Of a stretch of DNA of 16,095 bases, positions 1-10,476 are shown piece by piece. A program made the translations under genes and the position numbers. This DNA comes from Calocera cornea HHB12733 (taxonomy: Eukaryota; Basidiomycota; Dacrymycetes; Dacrymycetales; Dacrymycetaceae), in contig KV424174.1 in assembly GCA_001632435.1 (NCBI GenBank), positions 1-16,095 of the forward strand. Reading direction: 5' to 3'. Positions within the stretch are counted from its first letter, which is position 1; each line of letters begins with the position of its first letter. The notes beneath the pieces were generated by a model. That model was not told the DNA's origin, did no database searches, and worked only from the letters and a program-made list of their open reading frames with translations.

Positions 1-34
1 TAGGAGATAGCATGGAGAATTAGTGTCGGGCAGC

Positions 35-3000
35 TCAAATGGAGTTGAACTCATTGGCATGGCATAGTATATAGGAGTGAAAGAGACGATCGAAAGAGGC
101 CTGATTAGAGTCGAGGACCTCGAGAAAATCCGAACCAAGATGGATGGTAACGCGAGAGAAGCATGTTTGTACGGAAAAGTAGGAAAGGTCTCGCGATCGT
201 GCGGACTCCGGAAGAGTAGGAAAGAGGCATATCTAAAGCATTGTGTGAGCAACAGGGATAGACCGGGATTGCCAAAACGTCACCTTGATGCGGCAGTCAC
301 CGATGCACTCAAGACCAGTGGAGTAGCGAGTGAAGTATCTGGCGCGCAGGCTTTGGTCGGTTCGAGATCGTGTGATGTCGGACGGGTTCAAGCCATGGAG
401 CTCATATTGTGCAGCGAGCGTGGAGGACGTTGTGGTGGTGGGAGGGTGACCGGCACCAAGAATATACCTTTCAAAGTAATCTCTGAATCGACGCTCAACA
501 TAACCCCACTTAGATACACTGTCCCACAGGATCCGCGTGGAAAGGTAGATGTGAGGGGACCGCGTTGTATCGTCCCAAACTCCGTAGAGGAACGAGGGTA
601 GATTGCGCGCAGCGGATCTGGCGTAGAACTGTGGGAGTATATGAGGAGACACGCGGGGTAAAGAGAGCGGTTGGCAACGGACCTGTGAAAGTGAGCCGCA
701 GGAATCCATCCCTTGTTCAAAGGCTCGCATGAGGGGGGAGTCAATGACACCCACTCCGCCGTAGAGCAGAAAATGGCGAAGGTCCCGACTGACGGCGTCG
801 ATGACGTTGGTAGACAACTGGAGAGGTGCATGACCCTGAATGAGGGTGGATATATGGTCCTGATACCGAATGTTTCAGAGCCATAGAGAAGAGGAGGACT
901 GGGAAACTTACATGATCTAGCAATTGCAGGGTTGTGATAAGGGTTGTGAGAACATCATGCTGCTCTAGTTGAAGTATGGCGTGAGTGTCCGGGTGGACGG
1001 CAGCATGCCACCTGAGGAGAATATTGCTCGCAAGCGGATCGAATGCTCTGACAAAAGCAAGATTTCGGCAGAGGGTACGGGAGCCTTGCTGACCCATGTC
1101 CGTGTGCGGTGCGAGGGCATGGAGCAGGAGAAAGGGTGAGATATCGACAGGCGGGCTACCCCAATGTGCAATGGCAAGCGCCACGAGGATGCCCCAGGCC
1201 CGAAAATGAGGGAGGAAGGGAAGGGCATCGGCGGTATAACTTTGAAAGCCACGATTTCCGCTTGGTGTTTTCTGGAAGAAGCGAGGGAATTTCCGCGGGA
1301 AGACGAGCAGTGAGGCCTGAAGAGCGACACGTGCGGGTCCTAAACCCTCGGAGATGGTCCCCCCTTTCTCCGTAGGCGAGTTGTGGAACGTAGACCTAAA
1401 GAGGGGGCGTCAAGAAAGGCTGCTAGGAGAGAGGCTGGAATAACGATTGGACTTACACTTCAACACGGAAGTGATCTGGATTGAGTCGAGCAATGAAAGC
1501 ATTGAGCTGAGCTCGGGAAGGGGATACATCGGTAGTCGTAGTTGAGTGGAAGTCGGCTTGAACGAGTTGAAGAAGCTGATTCCATATTAGATGCCCCAAG
1601 GATGAAATGGCGGTATCGGCATCATCGGGGGAACCGGGGGGGGCTTGCATGCGAAAGGGGAGCTTCTCAAGTAGGTCTAGATGTGTAGAAACTGGTCCGT
1701 CTCCTAGAAAGTAGCGAGGAAGGACGAGGCAGGCCCGAAGCTGCCATGTCTTGAATGGGTAAACGTCGCTAGCACTCGGGCACCATCCTGATAGATGGTT
1801 GAGTGTGAGGGTGATTGATAGGTTGGAAATCAGCGCACGATGAAGGGGGGACTTCTCCGGGGTTGGGGGCAAATCCTCCCAGATGACGCGAAGTGGACGC
1901 GGGACCGTGATTTGGGGTTGAGAAGGGGAAGGTGCGCTATGCTCCGAGGTAAGATCGACGACCTCTATGGGAAGCGTGTCTGGTGAAGGTTCAACAGACG
2001 ATGGCGAATCGAACCCAGAGTGAAGGGAGACTGGTCGCGCCTGAGGTAGGAGAGGTTCAGAGTCCGAAGGACGCAGGCGTGGGTTCTGCAATCGAGGCGG
2101 AGAATCTGGCTGAGTCAAGTCGAGCACGTCAGACAGCTCAGAGAGTGATATGCTGTGGGCCTCTTGCGGAGGAAGAGCCGAAGGTAGGTCGACAGAGTGC
2201 GCGTGGAGAGATGTAGAGGAACCCTCGTTGGGGGTACGTGATTGAGAGAAGTTTACTGATGCAGAGGGTAGAGATGAAGGGCTGAAATTGGACGAGGTGT
2301 GGTGGGTGGAGGCGGGAAAATAAGGGCGGTGTTGGAAGGCCGGAGAGACGTCGTCGACCTATGCGAATATTCATAGGATGAGACTAGAAGAAGGCAACGA
2401 GATTCAAGAACTCACCGCCAATGACTCCATGTGCAGTGGATTGAAGGAAATGAATGGGTGGTGCTCCTGATGCCGAGGAAGGGGTTGAGCCTCTGGAAGA
2501 CGGACGGAGGCGCGGCTGAAGGGGAGCGGTGACAGTGGGCTGGGGGAGATGGAAGGTGAGATGGCGAGGGCAGAATCAATGATACAGTCATTGCCAAGGC
2601 AGCGATACGGGTTATGTCGTATGGACGGATGTTGATGAGCCACGCCCTGGAGGACATACGAGGCAAAGCAACGGTGGGATCCGCGGGCCTGGCCAGGAAC
2701 AGGGCCAATAATAGAAGCGTAACGTGGAGCTGCGGATTCGTTCAGAACAGACCGATCAAGATGAAGGCAGAGATGTTTACCAAGAAACGCAACGAGGCGT
2801 TCACGACTGGGAACCCGAGTATCCTTCCAGGCAGCGTACTGTTTTTCCAGCTGGCGAGCCAAAGGTTGGGAAGGGTCTATCGCCAGAACCTTGTATGGGC
2901 CAGGCCCCTTTACCGGATCGCGACTACTCGATGGACGAACCCAGTCGAAACAGCAATCATCATTGCCGGAAAGTGGAACAGTGGACGATGTCGATTTTGG

Positions 3001-3900
3001 CGGAAACTGCAAACCATGGGCTCGAAGGCGAGATTGTATCTGCAGGGCAAAGTCTTCTGAAGTAGAGTGGGACGAAAGATCAATGAAGAAGACGAGGTTG
3101 TGTCGATTAAGAGTGTTGATAAGTCGTTGGAATATGTCGCCGACCACACCACGATACTGCGGTCTTCTACGGTCCACGGGAAAAAGCGCATCACCCAATA
3201 TCTAATAAATGCAGGTGAGATGATGGGACAGTGTTGTACATGTATTATAGTGGCCTACCGGCGCGGGTAGAACCAAGATTGTATGTGAAGCAGTGGCAGG
3301 GCTTGGGCGTACCACTGAGTGTCCTCTGCGTCGACTGATATCACGGACAGTGGCCGATATCCGGGCGTCTGTCTGGGATTGTTGGGAGTGAAGAAGCCGA
3401 TCCTGATTGACAGAGACGCCATCCTGAGCCTGCAGATGCTGCAGAAATCCGCCCCCAATGCGAACGTGGGATGCTTCCACGGCCCCAAGGAGGCGGACAG
3501 GACTGGCAACTGGAAGAACGGGGGTAGCTGATCGAGGTGCACGTAGATGCCAGGGGGTTGAAGACGTGGAAGCTGCCTGAGCAGGAACAGCCGATTGCGG
3601 AAGAGGTGGTTCAAAGACGAGGTCCGATTGTGAAGGGACGGCTGCCAGTGCGGAGCCGCCAGAATCCGACGTCGCTGAATGGAAAAAGGACTGAGGAAGA
3701 GGCGGGAGAGGGTCCGAGACTGAGAAGAGTGACAGCTGGGAAGGAGCGATGGTTTGAAGAGAGGAGTATGTGGAGGACTGGTGAAGGTTATTGGGGAGCC
3801 CACAAGCGGTACCAGTAGGTAACCAATTCTCGCATAGGAGATTGGGCTGCCAATCAGGTATGCGCTGAGGTGGGAATGAGGGTACGTTGAAGATACGGAA
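35..3900 (-). CDS. HECT-type E3 ubiquitin ligase-like protein, multi-exon, 5' end unresolved
   Basis: The exons, in transcription order, are 3900-3259, 3201-2416, 2358-1457, 1395-912, 835-284 and 232-35. The introns are 57, 57, 61, 76 and 51 nt, all GT-AG, and join one open frame of about 1187 codons. Residues below count from 3900. The N-terminal ~770 residues are Ser/Pro-rich with no domain I recognise. They contain two SUMO-interaction-like motifs, VLDLT (~554-558) and VVDLT (~609-613). From ~774 the protein reads as a HECT domain: HFRAWGILVALAIAHWG, then LAFVRAFDP, RHFLLYGG, RDYFERYILGAGHP, ARYFTRYSTG and finally VQTCFSRV. The Cys of TCF (~1146, codon 161-163) sits 42 residues from the end, where HECT ligases carry the thioester Cys. 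HECT ligases pass ubiquitin from an E2 to substrate. The last intron (233-283) removes an in-frame TAG, so the gene appears intact. The ligase assignment comes from motif resemblance only. It is divergent from the esterase gene at 5268. Confidence 0.72.
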
Positions 3901-4740
3901 CTCAAAAGACGTACGTTAAAGAAGAATGGACATTGATTAGCACTAGTACCGAAGCGGGCGGGCTGCGAGGCGACCGGGTTCCAATGGGATGAAAACGGAT
4001 GAAAACATACACATAAGGAGTCCACGGTCGCCGTGGGACCGGGGTTGCTCTGTGGGAATGATTTGCAAGGGCTGAGAGGTTCGATGGAGGTACTAACGGG
4101 ATGAAGATGAAAGCGGGTACATAAAGGTACACACTCCTGGCAATGCAGGGGGAGGAGGTTGAATAATGGTGTTGAAGTCATGGGTCGACTGTTTTGTAGG
4201 AGGAGGGGTTGGAGAAAGGGAAGGACGCAGTGAGAAAGCGAGTGAAAGTTAAGGGAACTGCGGGGGGGCTTCAAGACGCAGCAAGACGGCGACGATAAAC
4301 ATGGTAGGCGGAATCCCCGTGAAACAGTCGCGCCTTCGGAGCGGTTGTCAAAGTGTCATGATGATGATCAAGAAGGCATGATGAGATGAGGGACCCCGAA
4401 GGTGGCCCATTTCGGAGGACGAGAAATTCGTAGCAAGACCTGAGCACGACGTGCAGAGCGGTGATTGAGAGCGGACAACATAGAGAAGACGGTAAGGGTT
4501 TGTTGCGAAGCGTGATGGTGCCAGTAAATGAGAGATATGCCATGGAAGTGCGGGATGGTGAAGGTAAACACAGGATAATGGATGTGAAAGCGAAGAAATT
4601 GCGGGAATGACGCGGAGTGGAAGGAAGCACGCGTCGGTGCGGGGACTTCCGGGTAAATACAGGTATAACGGGGTGGTGCCCGGATTGCGGAGGCTAATCT
4701 GATGCCGAGGACGGACTCTGGGAATTAGGTCCAAGATCTC
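3901..4740 (-). other. Probable 5' exons or leader of the HECT-like gene, not resolved
   Basis: The first confidently read exon starts right after an acceptor ending at 3901 (TTTTGAG, with a TGCTAATC branch-like site at about 3936-3943). The reading upstream must therefore continue across an intron. A GTATGT donor at 4010 would give a 110-nt intron in frame with an open stretch at 4011-4274. A different frame (about 4141-4200, rich in Pro/Gln) is equally coding-like. Further upstream, minus-strand frames at 4348-4734 and 4271-4630 are open but unconvincing in composition; one holds a CTSC pair. I cannot choose a start codon or exon chain from sequence alone. Confidence 0.35.
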
Positions 4741-4813
4741 GAGTCATAGGCACTGGCACCACGAGGGGGAGTTACGTAACACGCCCCGGCAACAGTCCGC
4801 TAGCGCGCTGCGT

Positions 4814-4857
4814 CCGGCTCCGGCTCGGCTCGGCTCCGGCTCGGCTCCGGCTCCGGC
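4814..4857. repeat. CGGCTC / CGGCTCC imperfect tandem repeat
   Basis: Alternating 5-7 nt units of CGGCT, CGGCTC and CGGCTCC lie in the divergent intergenic region. This looks like replication slippage in GC-rich DNA; no function is evident. Confidence 0.8.
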
Positions 4858-4960
4858 CTGCCACCGCGTCGCACAAGCCTGTCAAAGGCGCACGAGTGTC
4901 GATCGCGCCGATTACGCCGAGCACGCACTGGCAGGAGCGTCGTTCGGCGGACTCATACAG

Positions 4961-5000
4961 GACAAGGGACTGGGACTGGGACAAGGGACAAGGGACAAAG
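4961..5000. repeat. GGGACT and GGGACAA tandem repeats
   Basis: Two GGGACT hexamers are followed by three GGGACAA heptamers, the last ending in AG. The array lies about 270 bp upstream of the esterase start codon. Confidence 0.8.
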
Positions 5001-5154
5001 ATGGGGAGGGAAGGGGGCTGTGCCGTTGTTGGCGCGGTGCAGGAGTGAGGTGCGGTGCGGTGACTCGGTACTGCAGAGTGCGCGCTGGCACGCCGACTGC
5101 TCGCTCTAGTCCTCTCCTCTCCTCGCTCTGCTCCGCTGTTCGCATCACATCGCA

Positions 5155-5174
5155 TCGCTCGCTCGCTCGCTCGC
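5155..5174. repeat. TCGC tetranucleotide repeat, five copies
   Basis: Five perfect TCGC units lie about 95 bp upstream of the esterase ATG, inside the C/T-rich leader. Confidence 0.85.
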
Positions 5175-5267
5175 CCGACTCGGCCCGGCTCTCCTCAGCG
5201 CCGGCGTCCGCGCTCCCCGCCGCCCGCCGCCTACTCGCTCCCCTCTCCGCGCCACCCGCCTCCCCCG

Positions 5268-7659
5268 ATGCCGCCCCACCGCTTCCCAGCCTCCCTTGCC
5301 CCCCTCCTCCCTCTCGGCCGCTGGTCCCCCACCCCCACCAACGGCCTCGCCGCCTCCTGGCCCGGCTCGTCCCTCACCCTCCGCTTCACCGGCTCCTACC
5401 TCGCGCTCGACGGCGGGCGGGAGACGGCCCGGCTCGGCCGGCCGGGCGGGGAGGAGAAGACGCTCACTTGGACGGTGTTCTGCCCGGGAAGGGGGGAGCT
5501 CGAGGGCGCGCCGGCGCCGGGGAATACGGGGACGGTGCGGACGGCGAATCTGAGGAACGGAGAGCGCGTCGTACTGTGGGACCAGCCGGGGGAGGGGGAG
5601 GAGCGGGTGTGCAGGGTGTACATCGGCGACTGGGGCAGCGTCGTCGAGGTCGCGGCGTTCTTTGCAGACGAGGTGAGTGGGCGCTGTTGCTGTTGCTGTT
5701 GATGTTGCTGTTGCTGTTGCTTTGTCTTTGCCGTCGCCGTCGCGCTCGCGCTGTTGCTTCCCACTCGGAACGGGACTCGACCCCTCCCGCAGCCCACGCG
5801 CCGCCGCCTCCTCCCCCTCCCCTTGCCATGCCTCCCACCCACCTTCTCGCCCCACCCACCTTCTCCCCCTCCCCAAGCACCACCCTGACCCCCCCCTCCC
5901 CCATTAGGAAACCTCCCTCCTCCCCCCTTCCCCCGCGCCCCAAACCCGCATCCTCACAATAGGCGACTCCATCTCCTGCGCCTATTCGATGGGGTCCGAG
6001 TGGGGCCAGAAGGTGCCCCCGCACGGCGCTTGGGACGCGTGGCCCTTGTTGGCTGGGAGGATTATCTCGGCCCGGGCGCTGGCTCAGGGGCAGGGGCAGG
6101 GGCAGGGAGAGGGACAGCTGGTGCGCGCTCCCCCGACCTTCCTTACGCGCATGCGCATGCCCATGCTCATGCTGCTCAGGGCACCGGAGATACACCAGCA
6201 CTAGCAGCGGGCGTGGGTGTGGAGACAGTCGCCTACCCCGGCGTCACCCTCGTCGACACCTACACGAGCGGCGCGGGGGGGAAGGGGGACGGGATGGTCA
6301 GCCGGTTCTGGCAGGTGCGTCTCGTCTTTCCTTGTCTTTGTCCTTCTGTCGGCCTGTCCTTCTGTCCACCTGTCGTTCTTCCCCTTGTTGAGGGCGGTCC
6401 CGAAGGGCAGCGCTGTGCTGTGCGCTGCACTTGGGGGCGAGGGGGGCGTTGCGCTGAGGTGTGCTCGGTGCGCGGTGTGGGGTGCTCGGCCTGAGTGCGG
6501 GGTGCCTGTTGCTGTTACACGCACGCAACTGACCCCGACCCACGCTCGTCCCGCACCCAGCAACCGGTCCCTCTCCCTCATCCCCCTCCCCCTTTCCTAC
6601 CCCCGTCGCCCCTTCCCCCCGTCTATCTAATAACAACCAGCTTACGTCCTCCTGCTCAGAAATCCTGGTTCTCCCACGACCCGTGGGACCCCTCCCCCGC
6701 ACACAGCCCGCTCTACATCCCCCCGACGGTCGTGATCATCGCGCTCGGTGAGTCCAGTTTGGTTCGCTTCTTCCCTTCGGGCACATTGGAGGCTTCGGGC
6801 ACTCGGGGCACTCGGGGCGATGTGCGCAACGGCCAGAGGAGCGGGTCGCTTTGTGCGAGGTGGGGAAGAGGCCGAGGAGCAGGGTGTGAGCGCTGGGAGA
6901 GCAGCCGTGGAGGGTGTAGTGTGGGATTGGAAGGCGGGAGGCAACTGCATGCATCTCCCCACTTCCGCTGCAAGCAGCCCAGCGCATACAGCTGCCTCCC
7001 CTCCGTCGCCGCAAGCTGGCCAGCGTCCATCCCGCCCCGTCGTCCCACCTCCTTTCCCCTGGACGGACAGGTGCCGCAGCATACAGCATACAGCCGCTAA
7101 CGCCCCTCCCTCACAGGTGCAAACGACGACGGCTGGGGCGTGCCCGTCTTCCACTTCACCTCCTCCCTGCGTGGGCTTGTGGAGCGGCTCGTGGAGGCGT
7201 TCAGGCGGTCGCTGGAGGACGTGGTCCTGCTGGTGCGTCTCTCCTCTCTCCAACTTCCCGCCGCCCGTTCCCCCCTCTTCTCTGCCTCGGAACGCTGCTG
7301 TCTTCCCCTTGCACCCGTGTGATGCCCGCCGTCCGTCATCTGCCATCTGCCATCCGCTGACCTAAACCCCGGCGTACCAGACCCCGTTCTACTCAATGGG
7401 CGCCGGCCACTCCCGCTTCGCCGCAGCGACCGCCTCGCTCGTCTCCGACCTGCGCGCCGAGTGGCACCCCTCCCCCTCCCCCTCCTCATCCTCCTCCTCC
7501 GACGAGCAGCACATGCCACGCATCCACAGCATCTCGACGCAGGGCTGGCTCACGCCCGCCCTCGCGCCGGACGGGATCCACCCGAGCGTAGAGGGGAACG
7601 AGGTGATGGCGCGGAGGCTGGTGGAGGCTTGGGAGAGGGGGTGGGAGGATGGCGGTTAG
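5268..7659 (+). CDS. SGNH/GDSL-family esterase with beta-sandwich-like N-terminus (CE2-like architecture)
   Basis: The exons are 5268-5672, 5908-6120, 6180-6314, 6660-6747, 7117-7232 and 7381-7659. Introns are 235, 59, 345, 369 and 148 nt, all GT-AG, giving 411 aa. Residues ~25-135 (GLAASWPGSSLTLRFTG...) resemble the jelly-roll region that precedes the catalytic part of CE2-type carbohydrate esterases. The SGNH part follows: ILTIGDSISCAYS with nucleophile Ser156 (codon 5968-5970), a Gly-containing block around GMVSRFWQ, GAND with Asn283, and DGIHPS with Asp383 and His386. The catalytic set is therefore complete. Family members hydrolyse ester bonds, often acetyl groups on polysaccharides; the substrate here is unknown. 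No clear signal peptide is seen at this start, so secretion is uncertain, or the true start lies elsewhere. The GAND Gly codon is split exactly across intron 4, which supports the model. A GGGGCA-type repeat encodes a Gly-Gln run near the end of exon 2. Confidence 0.85.
5683..5718. repeat. GCTGTT hexamer repeat in intron 1 of the esterase gene
   Basis: Six hexamers in a row, the fourth being GATGTT, begin 10 nt after the splice donor. On the opposite strand they read as a poly-Gln stretch, but that frame is not a gene. Confidence 0.85.
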
Positions 7660-7791
7660 ACAGACCGGCCGGGCAGGGAGGAGGAGGGGGAGGGGGAGAG
7701 CTTGCGGGATGACCCTGGAGCACGGCCTGTGCCTGGATGCGCTGGAGCTGGAGCTGCGGGGGGCTGGGGAGCGGAGAGCGGGCGCTGGAAG

Positions 7792-7821
7792 GTGCGGGTG
7801 TGGGTGCGGGTGCGGGTGCGG
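7792..7821. repeat. GTGCGG-type hexamer repeat
   Basis: Five consecutive GTGCGG-like units, one of them GTGTGG, lie about 135 bp after the esterase stop codon. Confidence 0.75.
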
Positions 7822-7848
7822 TTGAGGACCGTGGGCCGTGGACCGTGG

Positions 7849-7874
7849 ATTGTCGATTGTCGATTGTCGATTGT
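7849..7874. repeat. ATTGTCG heptamer tandem repeat, 3.7 copies
   Basis: Three perfect ATTGTCG units are followed by ATTGT. The array lies in the intergenic region about 190 bp after the esterase stop codon. Confidence 0.9.
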
Positions 7875-8657
7875 GGGAGTTTGGAGAGCGCCAGACTGGG
7901 AGACGGAGGCCGACGTGAGCCGTCTCAGAACCTGTCCTCGCTCGGAAGGCGGGAAGAGGACGACGTGTACGTAATGCAGTGTATGAACGAACAAATGATC
8001 TCTTTTTCCAGGTATTTGGCATGCTGTATGTTGTATGCGGTGTGTCAGTGCCCACTCATCCCCGTGCTCGCGAGCGGGAGGGAAGGGAACAGCACCTCGG
8101 TCGAACCCGCCCGGTGATGCAGGCAAGGAGTGAGACCGCTTCGCCGCGGGCACGGAGGACATTGAAAAGTCAGTAGACGACGCATCGTTGCGGGGCATTG
8201 TGTACTACATTATTACAACCCTCTGGATTTGCGCGCATTCTGCTAGTCAGCTCAGTGATGCTGTACAATGCGCCCGGTGCACTGTTCTCAGGTTGCGATG
8301 GTTTCAATTATAGATTGACGCTGACTCGGAGCAACTATGTATCTCCGTGGGCAGTGACTGACTCGAGAACCTGACGGACAGTCTAGACCCATACAATGCT
8401 GATGATATTGTACCGTAAACGGCGAGGCGCAGGACCACTGCTAAGTACTAGATCAGTAACTAGTATCACTATCTGCCCATAGGTAGTAATGCGCCCACGC
8501 CGCAATGCGTGGAGCGTGGGAAGAGGGACAGGGAGGCATCGCCTTACACGTTTCACGAGTGTGTACTCATGTATCTCCATCCAGTCACTGGCAGTACTGT
8601 ATTCAGTCCGCTACAGCACTGTGCTCTGGACAGCCCGTCCCGCCCGGGCCCTGGTCC

Positions 8658-8663
8658 TTATAT
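8658..8663 (+). promoter_or_regulatory. TATA-like element upstream of methyltransferase
   Basis: TTATAT occurs 49 bp before the methyltransferase ATG, in otherwise GC-rich DNA. Spacing and composition fit a fungal TATA element with a short leader, but this is position-based inference. Confidence 0.3.
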
Positions 8664-8711
8664 CTCTCAGCGGTCAGCACGGGCAGCGACCTGCTGGGCT
8701 TGGCTTGGACG

Positions 8712-9921
8712 ATGTCTGACTCGCAGCTGCATTCTCATCCAGAGGCTCAGTCGGAAGAGAAGGTGGGGAGGGAGGAGAAGGAAGAGAAGAGGGGCGAGGG
8801 CACCTATGCGCTCGTGTCGGACGAGCCTGAGCGAGCGAGGTGCGTCGCAGTTCCCCGAGCGCTGTCGCTGTCCTGCTTCCCATCACTGGGTCCTGTCCCC
8901 CTGCCGTCCAACCGCCCGCTAACCCTCCTCAGACTCGACAGCCAACACGAACGGGTCAAGGCGCTGTTCGATGGCTCGCTCCTCCCCGCCGGGCTGCAGC
9001 TGCAGAGCGGAGATCGCGTGCTCGACGCCGGCACCGGCACAGGTGCGCTTACCTCGTCCTTTCACGGCGCTTCAGACAGGCTGCCTAGCTGACCCCCCTA
9101 CCCCCGCTAGGCAACTGGGCGCTGGACGTAGCGCGGTCCCTCCCCCCCAGCTCGGGCGTGTCCATCGACAGCATGGACATCACCGACCGGCTCTTCCCGG
9201 CCTCCCCGCCGCCCAACGTCCACTTCTCAACAGGCAACATCCTCGCCCTGCCCCCCTCGGGCACATACACGCTCGTGCACCAGCGCTTCCTCACCGCCGC
9301 ATTCTCCGCTGCCGACTGGCGCGCCTGCCTAGCCCGGCTGTACGACGCGCTGAAGCCCGGCGGGTGGCTGAGGATGGAGGAGATGCGTGCATTCATCCAG
9401 CCGGCTACGCTCCCGCACGCCGGGGAGTTCCTGGCGTTCGGAGCGCTGCTGGAGGGGGTGACAGGGATCAACTTTCGCGCGGTGGACAACATCGAGCAGT
9501 GGGTCCGGGAAGCCGGGTTCGCGGATGTCCAGGTGGACGTTAGGCGCTGGCCCCTTGGCCCCGGGGAGGAGGGCAAGGAGAATAGGGAGGGTGTTATGCA
9601 GGGGTGGGGCGCTGTGAGGAGGGCTATGAGTGCGGCCGGTACGCACTGTTCTTCGCTCTTTCTCTTCTGCTTCTGTCTCTCCCTTCTGTCTCTCCCTTCT
9701 CCCTAGCGCTTTCTTCCCTCTCCCTTACTCCGTTGCGCTTTGCCAGCTCCGCGTTGGTGCCTGATGCTAATCCCCGCGTGCACGTAGGGAACGACCTGGG
9801 CATGTCAGACGCCCGCTGGGCCCAGTTCATGAGCGACGCAGCAGGCGACCTGGAGGCGCACGAGTCGTGGCTGACAGTGCATGCGTTCACGGCGCGCAAG
9901 CCTGTGGCTGGGGATGCGTAG
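8712..9921 (+). CDS. Class I SAM-dependent methyltransferase
   Basis: The exons are 8712-8839, 8933-9042, 9111-9638 and 9788-9921. Introns of 93, 68 and 149 nt are GT-AG, with GCTAACC and CTGACCC branch-like sites in the first two, giving 299 aa. The start MSDSQLHS is followed by an acidic, Lys-rich leader. TYALVSDEPERAR-LDSQH (~31-48) is the typical entry of fungal LaeA/UMTA-like methyltransferases. Motif I, VLDAGTGTGNWALDVA (~72-87), binds SAM. SIDSMDITDRLFP supplies the acidic residue after beta-2, and LKPGGWLRMEE is the post-motif III signature. The motif I glycine loop is interrupted by intron 2 after GTGT. Such enzymes methylate small molecules or are of unknown substrate in fungi. No signal peptide is seen, so it is probably cytosolic. 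A truncated paralogue lies inverted at 10477-10706. Confidence 0.88.
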
Positions 9922-10476
9922 CCCACCCCTCTCTCGCCCTGCCGTACAGTACTTCGAACCTCTGTCGAAATCAATCTGGGATTACGTTGCTATCGATGCA
10001 GTCCGCGGCGCCGAGTACGTCTAACCAGCTCAAAATTGCGTTTGTTGAAGTTGTGGATCTCTCGCGACCGGCTTGAGGGAGGACGATGTGTGTTCCCAGC
10101 TGAGCTGCCCTCGGTCGTTCACCAGCATCGCCTCCTCACGCGGCTCCTCAGCTCCTCATGCGCCGCGCGTCCGACTGTCCTAGACCGCCGCCGGCTCGGA
10201 TTGACAGCCAACGCATCTCCTGCAAAGTCCAGTGATGCCTTGCGCCATGCCGTGTGCGACCTCGACCTCCTCTTGTTCTTCCGGGCGTATTCGGGCGATG
10301 ATGACATGCATGCACGGCTATGCGACAAGGAACTGCTGTTTTTATCTCACTGGCACTGTCAACCTTAACTGTCTTTGGGCGATGCCGCGATCGTGCGTGC
10401 ATCTTCTCATGCGCTGCCCGGCTTGCGAGCAGTGATGGTGTAAACTGTAAAGCACTCGCTGGAGCAAAATGCCTAC
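9922..10476. other. Non-coding stretch between the methyltransferase and its paralogue fragment
   Basis: No supported gene is present. If the minus-strand methyltransferase fragment at 10477-10706 were complete, its large third exon would fall here. Reading all three minus frames, I find neither a continuation of motif I nor the LKPGGW block, and stops are frequent. Confidence 0.5.

Larger units (their letters stand above)
4741..5267. promoter_or_regulatory. Divergent intergenic region with repeats and a pyrimidine-rich leader
   Basis: This stretch separates the minus-strand HECT-like gene from the plus-strand esterase gene, so it probably holds both promoters. I see no clear TATA box. It contains a CGGCTC/CGGCTCC array (4814-4857), GGGACT/GGGACAA repeats (4961-5000) and TCGC repeats (5155-5174). 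A long C/T-rich tract runs from about 5109 up to the esterase start codon, as is common in fungal 5' leaders. Open frames on both strands here are GC-driven and not convincing as genes. Confidence 0.45.
7660..8711. other. Intergenic region between esterase and methyltransferase genes
   Basis: No convincing coding frame is present on either strand. The first part is G-rich with GTGCGG repeats and an ATTGTCG array. The stretch from about 8180 to 8480 is less GC-rich than its surroundings and shows no recognisable element. It probably holds the esterase 3' end and the methyltransferase promoter. Confidence 0.5.

Noticed and set aside
358..372. GGTTCGAGATC resembling a tRNA B box
   Set aside because: It lies inside a coding exon of the HECT-like gene, and no cloverleaf or A box can be fitted around it.
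3255..4274. 339-codon minus-strand open frame
   Set aside because: For 3259-3900 a different frame is the coding one, supported by in-phase splicing to the next exon. Only 4011-4274 might contribute.
5396..5842. Poly-Gln protein on the minus strand
   Set aside because: The Gln run is the reverse reading of the GCTGTT repeat in the esterase intron, antisense to a well-supported gene.
5145..6201. Long GC-rich minus-strand open frames opposite the esterase gene
   Set aside because: They have no recognisable domains, are rich in Arg/Pro/Gly, and are expected as shadows of GC-rich coding sequence.
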